This document shows, piece after piece, positions 24,235-35,544 of a stretch of 64,000 nt of DNA. The DNA lies in contig NC_085133.1 in assembly GCF_030269925.1 (NCBI RefSeq), positions 516,001-580,000 of the forward strand, in the 5' to 3' direction. This stretch comes from Bombyx mori (Eukaryota; Arthropoda; Insecta; Lepidoptera; Bombycidae). Position numbers and translations under genes: made by a program. Each line of letters begins with the position of its first letter. Position 1 is the stretch's first letter. Below the pieces are notes generated by a model. The model worked only from the letters and a program-made list of their open reading frames with translations. It did not search any database and was not told the origin of the DNA.

Positions 24235-25440
24235 AAGGATTATGTATAGAAACTGATCTAAAGCCATAACGAGTTGTTGGTACGGTTCAGTCTAGATCTG
24301 CCGCCAAGACGAAGGTTTGGGTCTAACCGCTTTTTTTATTTATTCAACTAAAGTTCATTGTCTTCTTTTACAATTGTTCCATATGGATATTAATTAAAAT
24401 TTATAACCGTTTACCTGATATTTTCAAGGATAAAAATAATCGATAATTCAAAAAGGATGTAAAGTATTTTTTGAAAATAACGTTATAATGATAGTGGTTA
24501 ATTTTTAAATGATAACAATATGTAATCGATTAGATCTATTATTTTATGGGTTTAATCGATTATGAATGTAATTAAATTCTTTATGACTATAATTTATGAA
24601 TATTACAAATTAATATGTTAGTAATCTTCAATTAATTCTATATTTATTTTATATTTGCACACTTTTTATTCAAGTAAAAACATGCTGGATTGTTAAAATT
24701 ATATAATACCATTATTTATGTACCATATCTGTGGCAAATAAATCGTTTTGAATTTGAATTTGAATATTATCTACTTAAAAAATATTAATTTACAATATCT
24801 GGTCATATCTAGCTTTCGCACATCGGTGTGGGCTTTAGACATCATCACATATCAAGTCAAGTTGATGACTCACTAATCAGCACGTAGTCTTCACTAACAT
24901 TCAAATTCTCAGAATCGTTTACAAAAATAGCATATAGCTTCAATAAAATTGCTGCAACTCCACTGTTCTCCGCATTCCGTAAGAAATCAATAAAAACAGA
25001 GACTAGCTATCTCCTGGACTATTTATTCATAGCACGGTAGCCAATATTGATTAACTTATCATTCCCATGCGACATTTACCTAATTCTTATTATTTAGGAT
25101 ACTTTTATTCGCTCTTGAAGAGCTCAAGCTCAAGCTGGACGAGCTTTGAGGTCAGCTTTAGAATTGGAATAGTTCTTGACGTGATTTGTCCTGAACTATG
25201 ACTGGTTTCCTTACACGAGAAACGAAATAAAGACTAAATAAATGGAAAATACTTAGAAAATCTAATGTTCCTTGAACTTTGGAACGCAATATCGAGTGAA
25301 ATCACTAAATCGAAATATTCTGAAAAATAATGAGCGAGAGAAATATGTTTTCGCAATGCGACGGTGCTAAAAAAGAATATTGGAATTGATTTAGTCAACA
25401 AAAAAAAATATTTATGAATAAATGTTGTTGGCATTTTTTA
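24235..25440. other. No gene recognised
   Basis: AT-rich, no supported frame or repeat. Confidence 0.4.
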
Positions 25441-25447
25441 TTTATTT

Positions 25448-25755
25448 TTGGAACGAAGTTCCTTATCGCGCGTTGTGAAAGGGGGCTAGACGAAAAAAAT
25501 TCTTACGAAAAGTTGTCACGACACTTTTTAGATCCGACATTCTGACCAATCAACGTGTAGGCGCTTATCGCGTGACATTGCTCGTATCCGATTGGTCCGC
25601 GTAATGAGTACAGTTTCTCGAGATAGCGTTTCAACAATAGTAATTTAGTTCATAGTATTGTTTTTTTCTTCTTCATAATGCCGTAATTTATTATTATAAC
25701 TTAAAAAAAAATACAACTCCTTCACTAATTAATCGAAAGGAACTTCGTTCCATCC
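25448..25755. mobile_element. MITE candidate with ggaacgaagttcct ends
   Basis: tggaacgaagttcctt at the left and its inverted counterpart aaaggaacttcgttcca at the right frame about 300 bp without a frame. Confidence 0.5.
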
Positions 25756-25779
25756 GGGTGTCCCTTGACACCTCTAAAG

Positions 25780-26025
25780 TTTTTTTATTGCATAGATGGG
25801 TGGACGAGCTCACAGCTAACACCAGGTGTTAAGTGGTTACCGGAGCCCATAGACATCTACAACGTAAATGCCGCCACCAACCTTAAGATATAAGTTCTAA
25901 AGTCTCAGTATAGTTACAACGGCTGCCCTACCATTCAAACCGAACGCATTACTGCTTCACGGCAGAAATAGCTAGGGCGGTGGTACCTACCCGTGCGGAC
26001 TCACAAGAGGTCCTACCACCAGGTA
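25780..26025 (-). mobile_element. Bm1-type SINE, head missing
   Basis: Tail to gtcctaccaccaggta. Confidence 0.8.
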
Positions 26026-26489
26026 GTAGTACCACACTGTATTATAACAAACACCCCAGAAATCGATTAGGCTGGATGGTATCCCACCATATCTTTGGCA
26101 CATCTAACCATTCAAACATTATACTCATTTAATACGTTTAAAGAAAAAAAATTAAAACCTCTTTCAAATGCAACAGTTACCAGCGACCCGTCAGAATAGT
26201 TTGAAAAATAATCATTCTATGTGACAGGCTACGAAAAATCAGTTCCAACAAATACTGCAAAATTTTCAGTTTAAATTTATAAAAATCTTTCACTAACAAT
26301 GTCATTCTAATGTTCAGAGTACGTGAGTTTGTTTGTATTAATTGTTTATAAGGAGCACTAGTAATTTATTTACAAATATTAAGAGTGGATAGTACACGTG
26401 AAACATTTAAGGCAAGGGTTCGAGAACTGTTTCTCATCTAATTGATATTTTTATATGTATATATTTATGTATATGCAGTTAATTACGCC

Positions 26490-26700
26490 AGGTGGGGGAG
26501 GAAGGTCCTCGAATGGAGGCCACGGGTACAAGGAGCGTGGGGCGTCCTCCAACCAGGTGAACTGACGACTTAGTGCGCACGGCGGGAAGTCGTTAAATGC
26601 GGAAGGCGGAGGACCGTATTATGTGGAAGGCATTGGGGAAGGCCTATGTCCAGCAGTGGGCAGATAAAGGCTGATGATGATGATGATGATGATTTAATTA
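26490..26700 (+). mobile_element. RTE-type LINE 3' end with (GAT)n tail
   Basis: Words tggaaggcattggggaagg, cctatgtccagcagtggg and a TGA/GAT run are common 3' ends of lepidopteran RTE elements. Confidence 0.55.
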
Positions 26701-26707
26701 AGTTTTT

Positions 26708-26785
26708 TAATTTTTTTTTATTGCTTAGATGGGTGGACGAGCTCACAGCCCACCTGGTGTTAAGTAGTTACTGGAGCCCATAAGT
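26708..26785 (-). mobile_element. Bm1-type SINE, tail fragment
   Basis: Only the tail up to ctggagcccata. Confidence 0.7.
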
Positions 26786-26956
26786 TCAAGTATTTTTATC
26801 TATAAAAATTATGTATGTAATATATTACATATGTTTAAGTAAGTAGCTAATATCACTATAACACTACATCTAATAAGGTTCATCTCTGCACTCCCCTAAT
26901 GTCAGAGAATGCCTATGGCATTAAGTCCGCCTTTATACTGTAAGTATATAAAGTTA

Positions 26957-27392
26957 CTATATATTAATACGTGAAGCAAAAACTTTGTACCCCTTTTTAC
27001 GAAAATTGCGCGGACGGAGGAGTATGAAATTTCCCACACTTATAGAGAATATAGAAAAGTGCAGAATGCTAACATATTTTTAAAATTATGCATTAAAAAT
27101 ACATTAAATCAATAAAGAAAATATTACATACACTACCATGTATTTGACACACACACACACACACACATATACCCTTTATTGTCAAACTTTTGTTATTACT
27201 TAAAGTCTAGTCAAATTGAGAATAGGTTAATATTCCTTATCTTTAATATTACGAGTATTTGTCTATAGTGTAGTCTTGGCGAAATCTGTGACTATAGAAA
27301 TATAATAATAGTCTTTGACAATACAACCATAATAATGTCCAAACTTATAATTTCAATTAATTATAGTCGAATTTCTACTACTGCAGGAACAC
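26957..27392 (+). mobile_element. Non-autonomous Helitron-like element, + strand
   Basis: Begins ctatatattaatacgtgaag and ends near actactgcaggaac. The terminal CTAG is lost where the adjoining SINE starts. It contains an (AC)n run. Confidence 0.65.
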
Positions 27393-27514
27393 TTTTTTAC
27401 TGGTGGTAGGACCTCTTGTGAGTCCGCACGGGTAGGTACCACCGCCCTGCCTATTTCTGCCGTGAAGCAGTGATGCGTTTCGGTTTGAAGGGTTGGGCAG
27501 CCGTTGTAACTATA

Positions 27515-28216
27515 GGCGATCCGCCCGGTCCTCTCGGACTGGGTGAATCGCGACCGAGGACGTCTCACCTTCCGAGCGACGCATGTGCTCACGGGACACG
27601 GCTATTTCGGTCGCTACCTGCACCTCATCGCCCGGAGGGAGCCGACGCCGAAGTGCCACCACCGCAGTGGCTGCAAAGAGGACACAGCGGAGCACACGCT
27701 CGCGTACTGCCCCGCTTTCGCGGAGCAGCGCCGCGTCCTCGTTGCAAAAATAGGACCGGACTTGTCGCTTCCGACCTTCGTGGCTACGATGCTCGGCAGC
27801 GATGAGTCCTGGCAGGCGATGCTCGACTTCTGCGAGTCCACCATCTCGCAGAAAGAGGCGGCGGAACGGGAGAGGGAGGGCGGCCTGGCAGAGCCGCCGT
27901 ACCGCGGAGACCGACGTAGTTGGTCGTCGACTATCGCCTCGACGACCCGTCGGTCGGGCGTCCTCGGGGTGGCGCCCCGTGTATGGTTGTAGTGTTGACC
28001 GCGGGAACCCCCTTACTCTGATCGGGTTCTGACCCCGGACGGAGATCGGACGTCGGGTGTAAGAGTGCAGGGGAGTCGTTTAGTGGGTGGATCCTAAAAT
28101 CTTTGGGACCGCGATCTGCTCTCAACACCTGCAGATCGTTGAGTCTCACATACCCCGCGCGCCCCCTAGGTGCGGGAACCTCGTAGGAGGTTCGGCCCCT
28201 GGCCCGAAAAAAAAAA
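27515..28216 (+). mobile_element. R1-clade-type LINE, 5' truncated, 702 bp
   Basis: Encodes the end of ORF2 with a Cys-His knuckle (Cys-His-His-x3-Gly-Cys ... His-Thr-Leu-Ala-Tyr-Cys), then about 220 bp of 3' UTR and A10. It is GC-rich against its surroundings. A 3'-end fragment of the same family lies at 60343-60432 (-). Confidence 0.75.
27543..27992 (+). pseudogene. LINE ORF2 C-terminal fragment
   Basis: Zinc-knuckle-like tail of an R1-type reverse transcriptase protein: Gly-His-Gly-Tyr-Phe-Gly then the Cys/His cluster. The RT and endonuclease domains are absent by 5' truncation. Not functional as it stands. Confidence 0.65.
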
Positions 28217-28359
28217 GCCGTTGTAACTATACTGAGACCTTAGAACTTATGTCTCAAGGTGGGTGACGCATTTACATTGTAGATGTCTATGGCCTCCAGT
28301 AACCACTTAACACCAGGTGGGCTGTGAGCTCGTCCATCCATCTAAGCAATAAAAAAAAA

Positions 28360-29110
28360 TACTATAAAATAAATAATATAGGTTACTGCTCGGAGTTTCT
28401 CAGTCGGGTCAATCTTCGGTAGAAATCAATTTCTGTGTAGGCTCCTCCATCTCCAGTCGAGGCTATTGCTCCCAAGCTCCACGCCGTGCGCTAGACAATG
28501 AACCCGTGTCGCGGTCGTTTCTGATTCAGGATTCACTATTTGAAATTACAAGATCAGTGAATTGACCGTTCTGATGCTAAGTGAATAGCCACCGATAACA
28601 GAGCTAGTAATAATGCTTTATTTGATTCCACAATAATTAGGTAGAGCTTCATTAATTTAGTATTTAATAATTATTTATTTATTTATTTTATTTATTTATT
28701 TATTTAAAGCTTACCAGCAGGGCTTACAGTAAGACATAAAATAACATTGACATGTATAGAGCAATTGATAACTGCAACTCTAATTAGAGGCAATCACAGC
28801 ATGCATTACGTTACTATATCAACAGAGATTTAACAATACTAATAATAATAATAATAAAAAAACAAAAACAAAAGAAAGACAACAAGGACAGTAATACCCG
28901 AGTACTTAGACCAAGGCTAAGTAACCATATTATACTATTACTAAGTAACCATAATAAATCTACTACTCATGCAATTTAATCTCCTTCCTTGACGTATCTT
29001 GTATTGCATAGCTGTATCGTTGGAGCTAATGATTGGTTCACAGCAAAAATAGGCAGAGTGATAGTCCGTGCGACTTTACAATACGTTTTATCAACAGTAA
29101 AGATGATCCC
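28360..29110. other. No gene recognised
   Basis: AT-rich; a (TTTA)n run at 28670-28705 and an (AAT)n run near 28840. Confidence 0.5.
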
Positions 29111-29111
29111 A

Positions 29112-29310
29112 TAGACAGTCCACTGAGTTTCTCGCCGGATCTTCTAAGTGGGTCGCGTTTCCGATCCGGTGGTAGATTCTGCGAAGCACTGCTCTTGCTA
29201 GGGCCAGTGTTAGCAACACTCCCGGTTTGAGCCCCGTGAGCTCACCCACACGTCAAGGAGAAGCTGAAATAGCCTCTCAAGGCTATCAGCGTAGGTAGGA
29301 AAAAAGAGAT
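29112..29310 (+). mobile_element. Jockey-type LINE 3' end (family 1)
   Basis: Contains gtttctcgccggatcttc, tggtagattctgcgaagc and ctctcaaggctatcagc. Confidence 0.7.
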
Positions 29311-29632
29311 GACTAGAATGTAGGTTCGCCACATTGACGTGACACGTTTCAGGCGCCGCAAACACGGTCACCATGTTTTGAATAATGGGTCTTGTCCACC
29401 GATGCGTCCGGCTCGTGGTTACCGTACTCCTGTCGCTGTTTGGATTGAGTAGCGCTTGCACGAAGAAGGTCTACATTGCTTGTCGATCTCCTGCTCCGTG
29501 CACCAAGTGATTGGGTGGTAAGGTTATTGTTGCCTTAAATCATAATATTAGAAGTATTGCATTCGGTTAGCCATTTAGTTTATTGTGGGAGTTTATACGA
29601 GCATTTCGATCTAAAACAGAAAATTGTCTGAG

Positions 29633-29815
29633 ATTTTTTTTTATTGCTTAGATGAGTGGACGAGCTCACAGCCCACCTGGTGTTAAGTGGTTAATGGAGC
29701 CCATAGATATCTACAACGTAAATACGCCAACCACCTTGAGATATAAGTCCTAAGGTTAGTATAGTTACAACGGCTGCCCCACCCTTCAAACCGAAACGCG
29801 TTACTGCTTTCTGAT
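29633..29815 (-). mobile_element. Bm1-type SINE, head side missing
   Basis: Tail to aaacgcgttactgcttt. Confidence 0.75.
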
Positions 29816-30100
29816 GACTGTTCGGGATTCTGAGGACTGATCGGCAATCGAAGCCGGATGTTGTGGTTTCAACACTTTACCAATGGTGATGGCGGAACTC
29901 GAACTGCTAATCAAGTATAGCAATGTATTTATCCAGTTTGGGGATGACTAGTATCTATTGAAAATCTATTCTCAACAACGCTACGTTAACGTAGACTGAA
30001 TAATTTAGCTAGTTCTAGGAATGAAAGCGATTTTATAAATCTTAGAATGCGATTCAGAATACGTAGGTATGACTAAGCGCAGTTTGTTTCAGGTATCAGA

Positions 30101-30238
30101 ATGGCCAAGTTCACTCACAGCTTGTACATTATACTGTTTACGTTAATCTCTCTGTTTATATTCGGCGCGTCTTGTTGCAAGAAGAGTATTCCGTGCACTG
30201 GACGAGCGCCCTGCAGGCGTGGCCCTTTTAGGAACTGA
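30101..30238 (+). CDS. Micropeptide A, 45 aa, hydrophobic segment plus Cys-rich basic tail
   Basis: The product is unrecognised. Seen: residues 8-23 are strongly hydrophobic (many Leu, Ile, Phe) and could be a signal peptide or a membrane segment. The tail has Cys at 25, 26, 32 and 38, with K27 K28 and R35, R39, R40, R44, ending Phe-Arg-Asn. The spacing C26-x5-C32-x5-C38 with Pro37 before the last Cys matches the other four frames of the locus. The ATG lies 8 nt after the splice acceptor at 30091-30092, with A at -3 and G at +4. The stop is 6 nt before the proposed donor at 30245 (GTATAA, the weakest donor of the set). Inference: a secreted or membrane-anchored peptide of 20-25 residues with one or two disulfides. 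Length is too short for the frame alone to be convincing; the family repetition carries the call. Confidence 0.7.
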   Translation: MAKFTHSLYIILFTLISLFIFGASCCKKSIPCTGRAPCRRGPFRN

Positions 30239-31034
30239 AAATTGGTATAAATAATAATAATAATTTATTTATTTATCTCTTAAAGGTATAGTACAAATAC
30301 AAATGAAAATTAACATTATAATTTATATAAAAAAATATTTATAAAATATCTGTATCTCTATTTAATTTTCTTTAGAATGGTCTCTAGAAGAAATTTGTAA
30401 CGAAATTTATTACATAAGTAGACTAGCTATGCTTGGAATGCAATAAAATTAAAAATAGTAGTGTCGATGACATTTTTGTTACCAGAGCTTGCTAATCTTA
30501 TGACATAATATGTACAATTTGTAAGTTTTTTTTTTGGCGATTGTAAATTATAATTTTAGTTGATATGTTTGAATACTTTTAGCTTTTGATGTGAAACATC
30601 TATAGCCGCACGTAAAACCGATTTCTGGCGTGGCGACGCATGCCGTGGCGACGCGTCGCCATGCGCAATCGACTGTGCGATTCTCTCCCACTCGATTCGG
30701 CGTTAAGCCATCTCTCTCGCTACACTGAGCTCGGATACCTATAGTGTATACTCCGTAGTGTATACAGTGCTGTTTACTACAGTACACATAACCTGTGTTT
30801 TACTTGATAACAATTTTTTTTTGTAATATTTTATTTTATCATTATGACGCATTTAGTCCCTATCACAATCTGTTCTTTTCTGCATATTACTTTTACAAAA
30901 TAATGTCGATGTTTCACATCTGCCAGGTGTCCCGTGACGGCTCACATTTTTGATTAGAATATGAATAAAAACCATTATATTACGTTAAATGACAGAAAAC
31001 TAAGCTTAAAAATGCCGTGTTTGTAAGCCAAATC

Positions 31035-31112
31035 AATGCCATTATCCATGGGTGACGGTAACCACTTGCCACCAAATGGGCTAGAAACTTGTCTACATAT
31101 AGCAATAAAAAA
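31035..31112 (+). repeat. Family 3 tail fragment
   Basis: catgggtgacggtaaccac to an A run, in the intron between micropeptide exons A and B. Confidence 0.5.
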
Positions 31113-31569
31113 GTCCAAAATATGGCATGTTAGGATTTGTTCAAACGATTGAAACGTGTTTGAGTTAAACTAACAATTGAGTCACCGCGGACGCGACTCG
31201 GAGAAGACATTAATGCAATTGCTCAATGAATCCGATTAATTTTACGATAATGTTTCGTAATTGAACCGGTTCTAGTATTCTTGGCAGTGATCTAACGTGT
31301 GCCGTTGGCTAGTTCCGCAAAAGAGTTTCGATCGGACCTAGAGAATAACATATGAGAGCTTTACAATATGGGCCGCGATAAAATTATTCACATTTGATAA
31401 TTTGGTTTATATTACCGACGTAAGATAAATAAATCGAGTAGCGTTTCAAGGCTTTTCATTTTTCTTTTGATAATGGTGGAGCGTTTAAGGCCGTTGTTTT
31501 GGACTAGAGAAATGTGTGCTTGAAATTCGGTTATACAAATGGCACAATTTTCCGATTGGCTATGACATG

Positions 31570-31722
31570 TCCTTCTTCAAACGAGGCTTGTGGAGAGTAT
31601 TAAGTGGTGGGCAGCGGCTTGGCTTTGCCCCTGTCATCGCTGAAGTCCATGGGCGACGGTAACCACTCAGCATCAGGTGGGCCGTGTGCTCGTCTGGCTA
31701 CAAGGGCAATAAAAAAAAGTTT
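31570..31722 (+). repeat. Family 3 tail
   Basis: cttcaaacgaggcttgtgg to an A run; also in the A-B intron. Confidence 0.6.
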
Positions 31723-31902
31723 TCTAATCATGACTATGATTTATGGCAATCGTAGACGAAGCATAGAGCAACGACCACAGAAATTTTAAATTCCATCTAT
31801 TTAATGAGTTTTTTTATTTTAAGGAAATAAGTTTGTTATTAAACAGATATGTCGGTAGGAGTATTGTGAGCATTCGCGAATGAGTACCGCCCATTTATGC
31901 TG

Positions 31903-32085
31903 CGATTTTTTTTATTTTTTAATTACATGATGTAATTCCTTCACCGTGGAAGTCAATCGTGAACATTTTGTTAAGTACGTATTTCATTAGAAAAATTGGT
32001 ACCCGCCTGCGGGATTCGAACACCGGTGCATCGCTAGATACGAATGCACCGGACGTCTTATTCTTTAGGCCACGACGACTTCACT
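31903..32085 (-). mobile_element. Bm1-type SINE, head half only
   Basis: From a T run to ccacgacgac; tRNA-like head intact (ggattcgaacacc on +), tail part missing. Confidence 0.75.
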
Positions 32086-32224
32086 TTGTTCCTATCACTA
32101 TTCAGTGGTATATTACCGAACACCTTTGTCAGCATAATTGGCGTGACGCGTTAACTTTGTTTCCACATCAACAGCCGCGTCACTCGGGGGCATTCATAAC
32201 ATTAACATTTCATTGATTTACTTA

Positions 32225-32345
32225 ATATCTTACACACACTACATACCATGTATTTGACGCACACACGCATGCATACTATTTATTATCAAACTTTTGTTCT
32301 TGACGTCTGTTGTCAAATTGAGAATAGAATAAATATAAATAAATA
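32225..32345 (+). mobile_element. Helitron-like internal fragment
   Basis: Shares accatgtatttgacgcacac and gttgtcaaattgagaatag with the other Helitron-like copies; both ends missing. Confidence 0.5.
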
Positions 32346-32424
32346 TTTACTAACAACCACGCCACGTTAACTAGTCCCGTGATAAGTTCGTTAAGAACTT
32401 GTGTTACAGGTACCAGATAACGGA

Positions 32425-32590
32425 AATAAATGTAAGATTTTTATTATACACATACATATATTTAAGATACATCCATAACCCTGGAAAAGACATTTATATT
32501 TATCATACAAATATCTTCCCTTGGCGGGATTCGAACCCACGACCCCCTTGTGTAGTGACCATGTCACTTACCACTACACCAGACGGCCGT
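32425..32590 (-). mobile_element. tRNA-headed SINE of a second family
   Basis: On - strand: box A-like tctggtgtagtggtaag, box B gggttcgaatcccgcc, then a body with ttccagggttatggatg. It differs from Bm1. It could also be read as a tRNA pseudogene. Confidence 0.65.
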
Positions 32591-32596
32591 TAGAAT

Positions 32597-32652
32597 CAAA
32601 GATTCTGTTGCTTAAAAATATTAATAAATATTTTTAAGCAACAGAATCTTTG
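32597..32652. repeat. Perfect hairpin, 26-bp arms, 4-base loop
   Basis: Arms 32597-32622 and 32627-32652 are exact reverse complements around AATA. It adjoins the tRNA-headed SINE. Confidence 0.85.
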
Positions 32653-33197
32653 AATTCAGTACAATGGTGGATACGTCCCCATATCTCAAAATGTCTCCCG
32701 TAATCACTGAATACAAGGCCGTAATTAAAAAACATAGACTGTTTAAAATTTGATGTTACTAAGATCATTTATTCATTATTATCCTTTAGTTGGACACTAA
32801 ATAGTTGTTTGAAACGCTACATCCGTTTAACGTTTAGACGAATTTGTAAACAAGCAGCATTTGATTTGGATTCCGCCTGTTTTTTATCTCCAAACTATTT
32901 ATTTTAATTGATTCTTTAGTTTTAGAAACGGTTTAAAAAAAAAGTTCTGCGCGTATTTCTGGGGAAATGACTCAGACAATCGTTTTCCGTTTTGAGGTTG
33001 CACGTAATGGAACACTGAATAATGATTACGTTTAGTTATTTTTGAATGTTGTATCCGATATTTTGGGTGCAGCACGGGTCGCGTGTTCGCTTGCGATGTA
33101 TTGGCTTACGTTGATGAGCTGGGAATCTTAGTGCAGGGAGGCAGCCATCGCGAAGTCTCAATTTGAAATGTATTCGAGGGAAGTAAGACAAGATGGT

Positions 33198-33445
33198 TTT
33201 TACTGGTGGTAGGACGTCTTGTGAGTCCGCACGGGTAGGTGCCGCCATCCTGCCAATTTCTGATGTGAAGCAGTAATGCGTTTCGGTTTGAAAGGTGGGG
33301 CAGCCGTTGTAACTATACCGAGACCCTAGAACTCATATCTCAAGGTGGGTGGCAGCATTTTTGTTATAGGTGTCTATGGGCTCCGGTAACCACTTAGCAC
33401 TAGGTGGGCTGTGAGCTCGCACACCCGCCTATGCAATAAAAAAAT
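33198..33445 (+). mobile_element. Bm1-type SINE, head missing
   Basis: From ctggtggtaggacgtct to the A tail. Confidence 0.8.
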
Positions 33446-33789
33446 CCACATCCAGAGGGAGAGAATATAAAGGTCGGTGGATGTCGTGAAACAAATACTA
33501 CCTAACTAATTGCCACTTAAATCTTTCTATCACTTGGATCTTCTAGTGTGTAGTTTAGAATTCAGTGTAAGTTTAGATAAGGCCATGAAGAGATTGTGGC
33601 TCTTTATTTATGCATAATATTATTTTTTATATCATCAGAAGTCTGTACGAGTATATAATGGTTTTTATTCAGGGCCAAAAATACGTGTTTGTTCAATCTT
33701 AAGATTAGAGTCGTAAAGTCGGTATTGTCAATGTACGTGCAAGCAAAAACTATTTTTGCAAAAGAAAACGGTAAAGTTAGTTTTTAAAC

Positions 33790-33975
33790 TACTTCTTCTC
33801 CACCTTATCCCACTAGGTGGGGTCGGCACAGCGAATTTTTCTATTCCATTCTCTTCTATTAGCTGTCATCTCAACACTCACTCCTCTCTCTCTCATATCG
33901 TCATTCACACACTCCATTCATGTCTTCTTCGGTCGACCTCTTTCCACTACCATTTCCATACATCTCCTAGTCAAA
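33790..33975 (-). repeat. Dispersed lepidopteran repeat (ccactaggtggggtcgg)
   Basis: ccttatcccactaggtgggg and CTCTCTC-rich DNA. I know the wording as a common Lepidoptera repeat, possibly an RTE end. It lies just upstream of exon B. Confidence 0.4.
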
Positions 33976-34057
33976 TGCATCAGGTTTATAAAAATTGGTT
34001 TGTATTGGTTTTATGTTTCGTATAGCAAATAATGATGTTATTTAAACAGCCGAAGTG

Positions 34058-34180
34058 ATGAGCGCTTGGAAGCCGCTAGTAGCTGCTTTTTATTTATTGG
34101 TGATCTGCGTGCTGGAAGTCATCGGATGCGGGAGCAAACGTATCACGTGTAACCCTGAGAATCCGCCGTGCAAGAAATAA
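34058..34180 (+). CDS. Micropeptide B, 40 aa, hydrophobic segment plus Cys tail ending in KK
   Basis: Unrecognised family member. Residues 6-22 form the hydrophobic segment (containing Cys17). The tail after Gly23 has Cys24, Cys31 and Cys38 spaced x6 and x6, with Pro36-Pro37 before the last Cys and Lys39-Lys40 at the end. The Ile-Thr-Cys-Asn core and the Glu-Asn-x-Pro stretch are shared with micropeptide C, which suggests these two exons are the most recent duplicates. The ATG is 8 nt past the acceptor (AG at 34048-34049), G at -3. The stop TAA overlaps the exon end: one base follows it before the donor GTTTGA. A hAT-type MITE sits only about 30 bp into the following intron. Function is unknown; secreted or membrane peptide is inference from the hydrophobic start. 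Confidence 0.72.
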   Translation: MSAWKPLVAAFYLLVICVLEVIGCGSKRITCNPENPPCKK

Positions 34181-34212
34181 GGTTTGAAAGTTATCGAATT
34201 CGTTGTTTATGT

Positions 34213-34465
34213 CAGGGGTTCCCAAACTTATTTTGTCTACTGCCCACTTTGAGAATTAATTATTTTTTAGCGCCTTCATTTTTTCATCTATTTAAAAATT
34301 AATATAGTGAGAGCTGAGTCGGTGTCTAAGAGTACTCATAGATAAAATTACAAATCACCTCCAAAGCCTCACACAAAACCCCCATTTTATTTGGGTCTCT
34401 TACCGCCCTCCTTTAGGCCTGAAGCGCCCACAAGGGGACGTTATTGCCCACTTTGGGAAAGGCTG
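34213..34465. mobile_element. hAT-type MITE, 253 bp
   Basis: Ends caggggttccc and gggaaaggctg; flanking 8-mers gtttatgt / gtttatat look like a target duplication. A sister copy lies at 47624-47868. Confidence 0.7.
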
Positions 34466-34774
34466 GTTTATATCAACAGGATCAACTGCTTCTAGCAACA
34501 TAGATTGGATATTGAGATGCGGGAAACCGATACGAGGTTGAGTATAGGGGGCATTCTAGACCAGCCTGGTTCTTAGTGATTATCGGATCTTATAGATGTT
34601 ACCACTTGAGCACCGACATACATACGACTTGAAACATTAGATCAAAGTCTCGTATTGTTTTGCGTAACTACATAAATAAGTGTATAACAAATTATACATA
34701 AATAACTACATGACATAAATGATTTGTCCAGTAATTAAGCAAATTGTCATTGTGTTGCACTTTTGATATACGTT

Positions 34775-34868
34775 GCTGCCTCTAGCATTGCTGCTGTCTA
34801 TAAGCGACGGTAGCCACTTACCATCCCGTTGGCAGAATGCTCGTCTGGATACAAAGGCAATAAAAAAA
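34775..34868 (+). repeat. Family 3 tail fragment
   Basis: gcctctagcattgctgctg to an A run. Confidence 0.5.
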
Positions 34869-35544
34869 ACACGTGTGGCACTCGGGGACTGCCGCGGTAA
34901 AGCTATTGCATAGCACATTTTTATCAACTTATGCAATTATAATTGGACAATAATAATTTAATATTAAAACAATAATAAAATAAGACCACGCTATATTTAT
35001 AATCACATGGAACAGAGTGGCTCAAGAAAGAAAGGAATGGAAAAGGTTGGAGGAGGCCTTTGCCGACTGGCAAACAGATCTAGGAAAGATAACCAAACAA
35101 CAAATATTAGTTTAAATTTATTCATATCTATTAAGTTTTAGATTTTAATGCTAAATTTTACATAAGTTTAAAAATTCATTGTACTAAGAGATCTGAATAA
35201 AAGGCTATATTATTATTATTATATTTATAAACATTAACAAAAGCAAAACATTAACTTCCCCTTCACACTCATAAGCTAGACCGCGCGAGAGAGAGACGGG
35301 CAGACTTTTCATGATGCGCATGCAGTGCGATGTCACGCCGCGCGTTTATTCACAAACACTAACAAGCGCAACGTGTGAATGTGTTGAACGCGAGCTACAT
35401 GGTAGGCGGAGTGTGGTGTTAGGTTTTATTTTCGTTACGGAATTTCTTGATTCGGTCGTCGCGCTCAAAGCCCGCGATAAAAGCTATGCAATAGCTTAAA
35501 AACTTCAAATGTTCTGTGTTGAATTTGATTGCAGTTTGTAGGCG

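Larger units (their letters stand above)
27393..28355 (+). mobile_element. Bm1-type SINE split by a LINE
   Basis: SINE body 27393-27514, LINE 27515-28216, SINE resumes 28217-28355. The 15 bp gccgttgtaactata are present on both sides of the insert. Confidence 0.85.

Noticed and set aside
27470..28149. Five overlapping frames near 27.5-28.1 kb as host genes
   Set aside because: The target duplication and A tail show a LINE insertion; only one frame carries the zinc-knuckle pattern.
32520..32590. A functional tRNA gene on the - strand
   Set aside because: Boxes A and B are present but a SINE body follows and the cloverleaf is not clean; a tRNA-derived SINE fits better.
32399..32593. 64-codon frame with Trp-Arg-Asp-Ser-Asn-Pro-Arg-Pro
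   Set aside because: It is the translated antisense of a tRNA-like SINE head (box B gives this peptide in many genomes).
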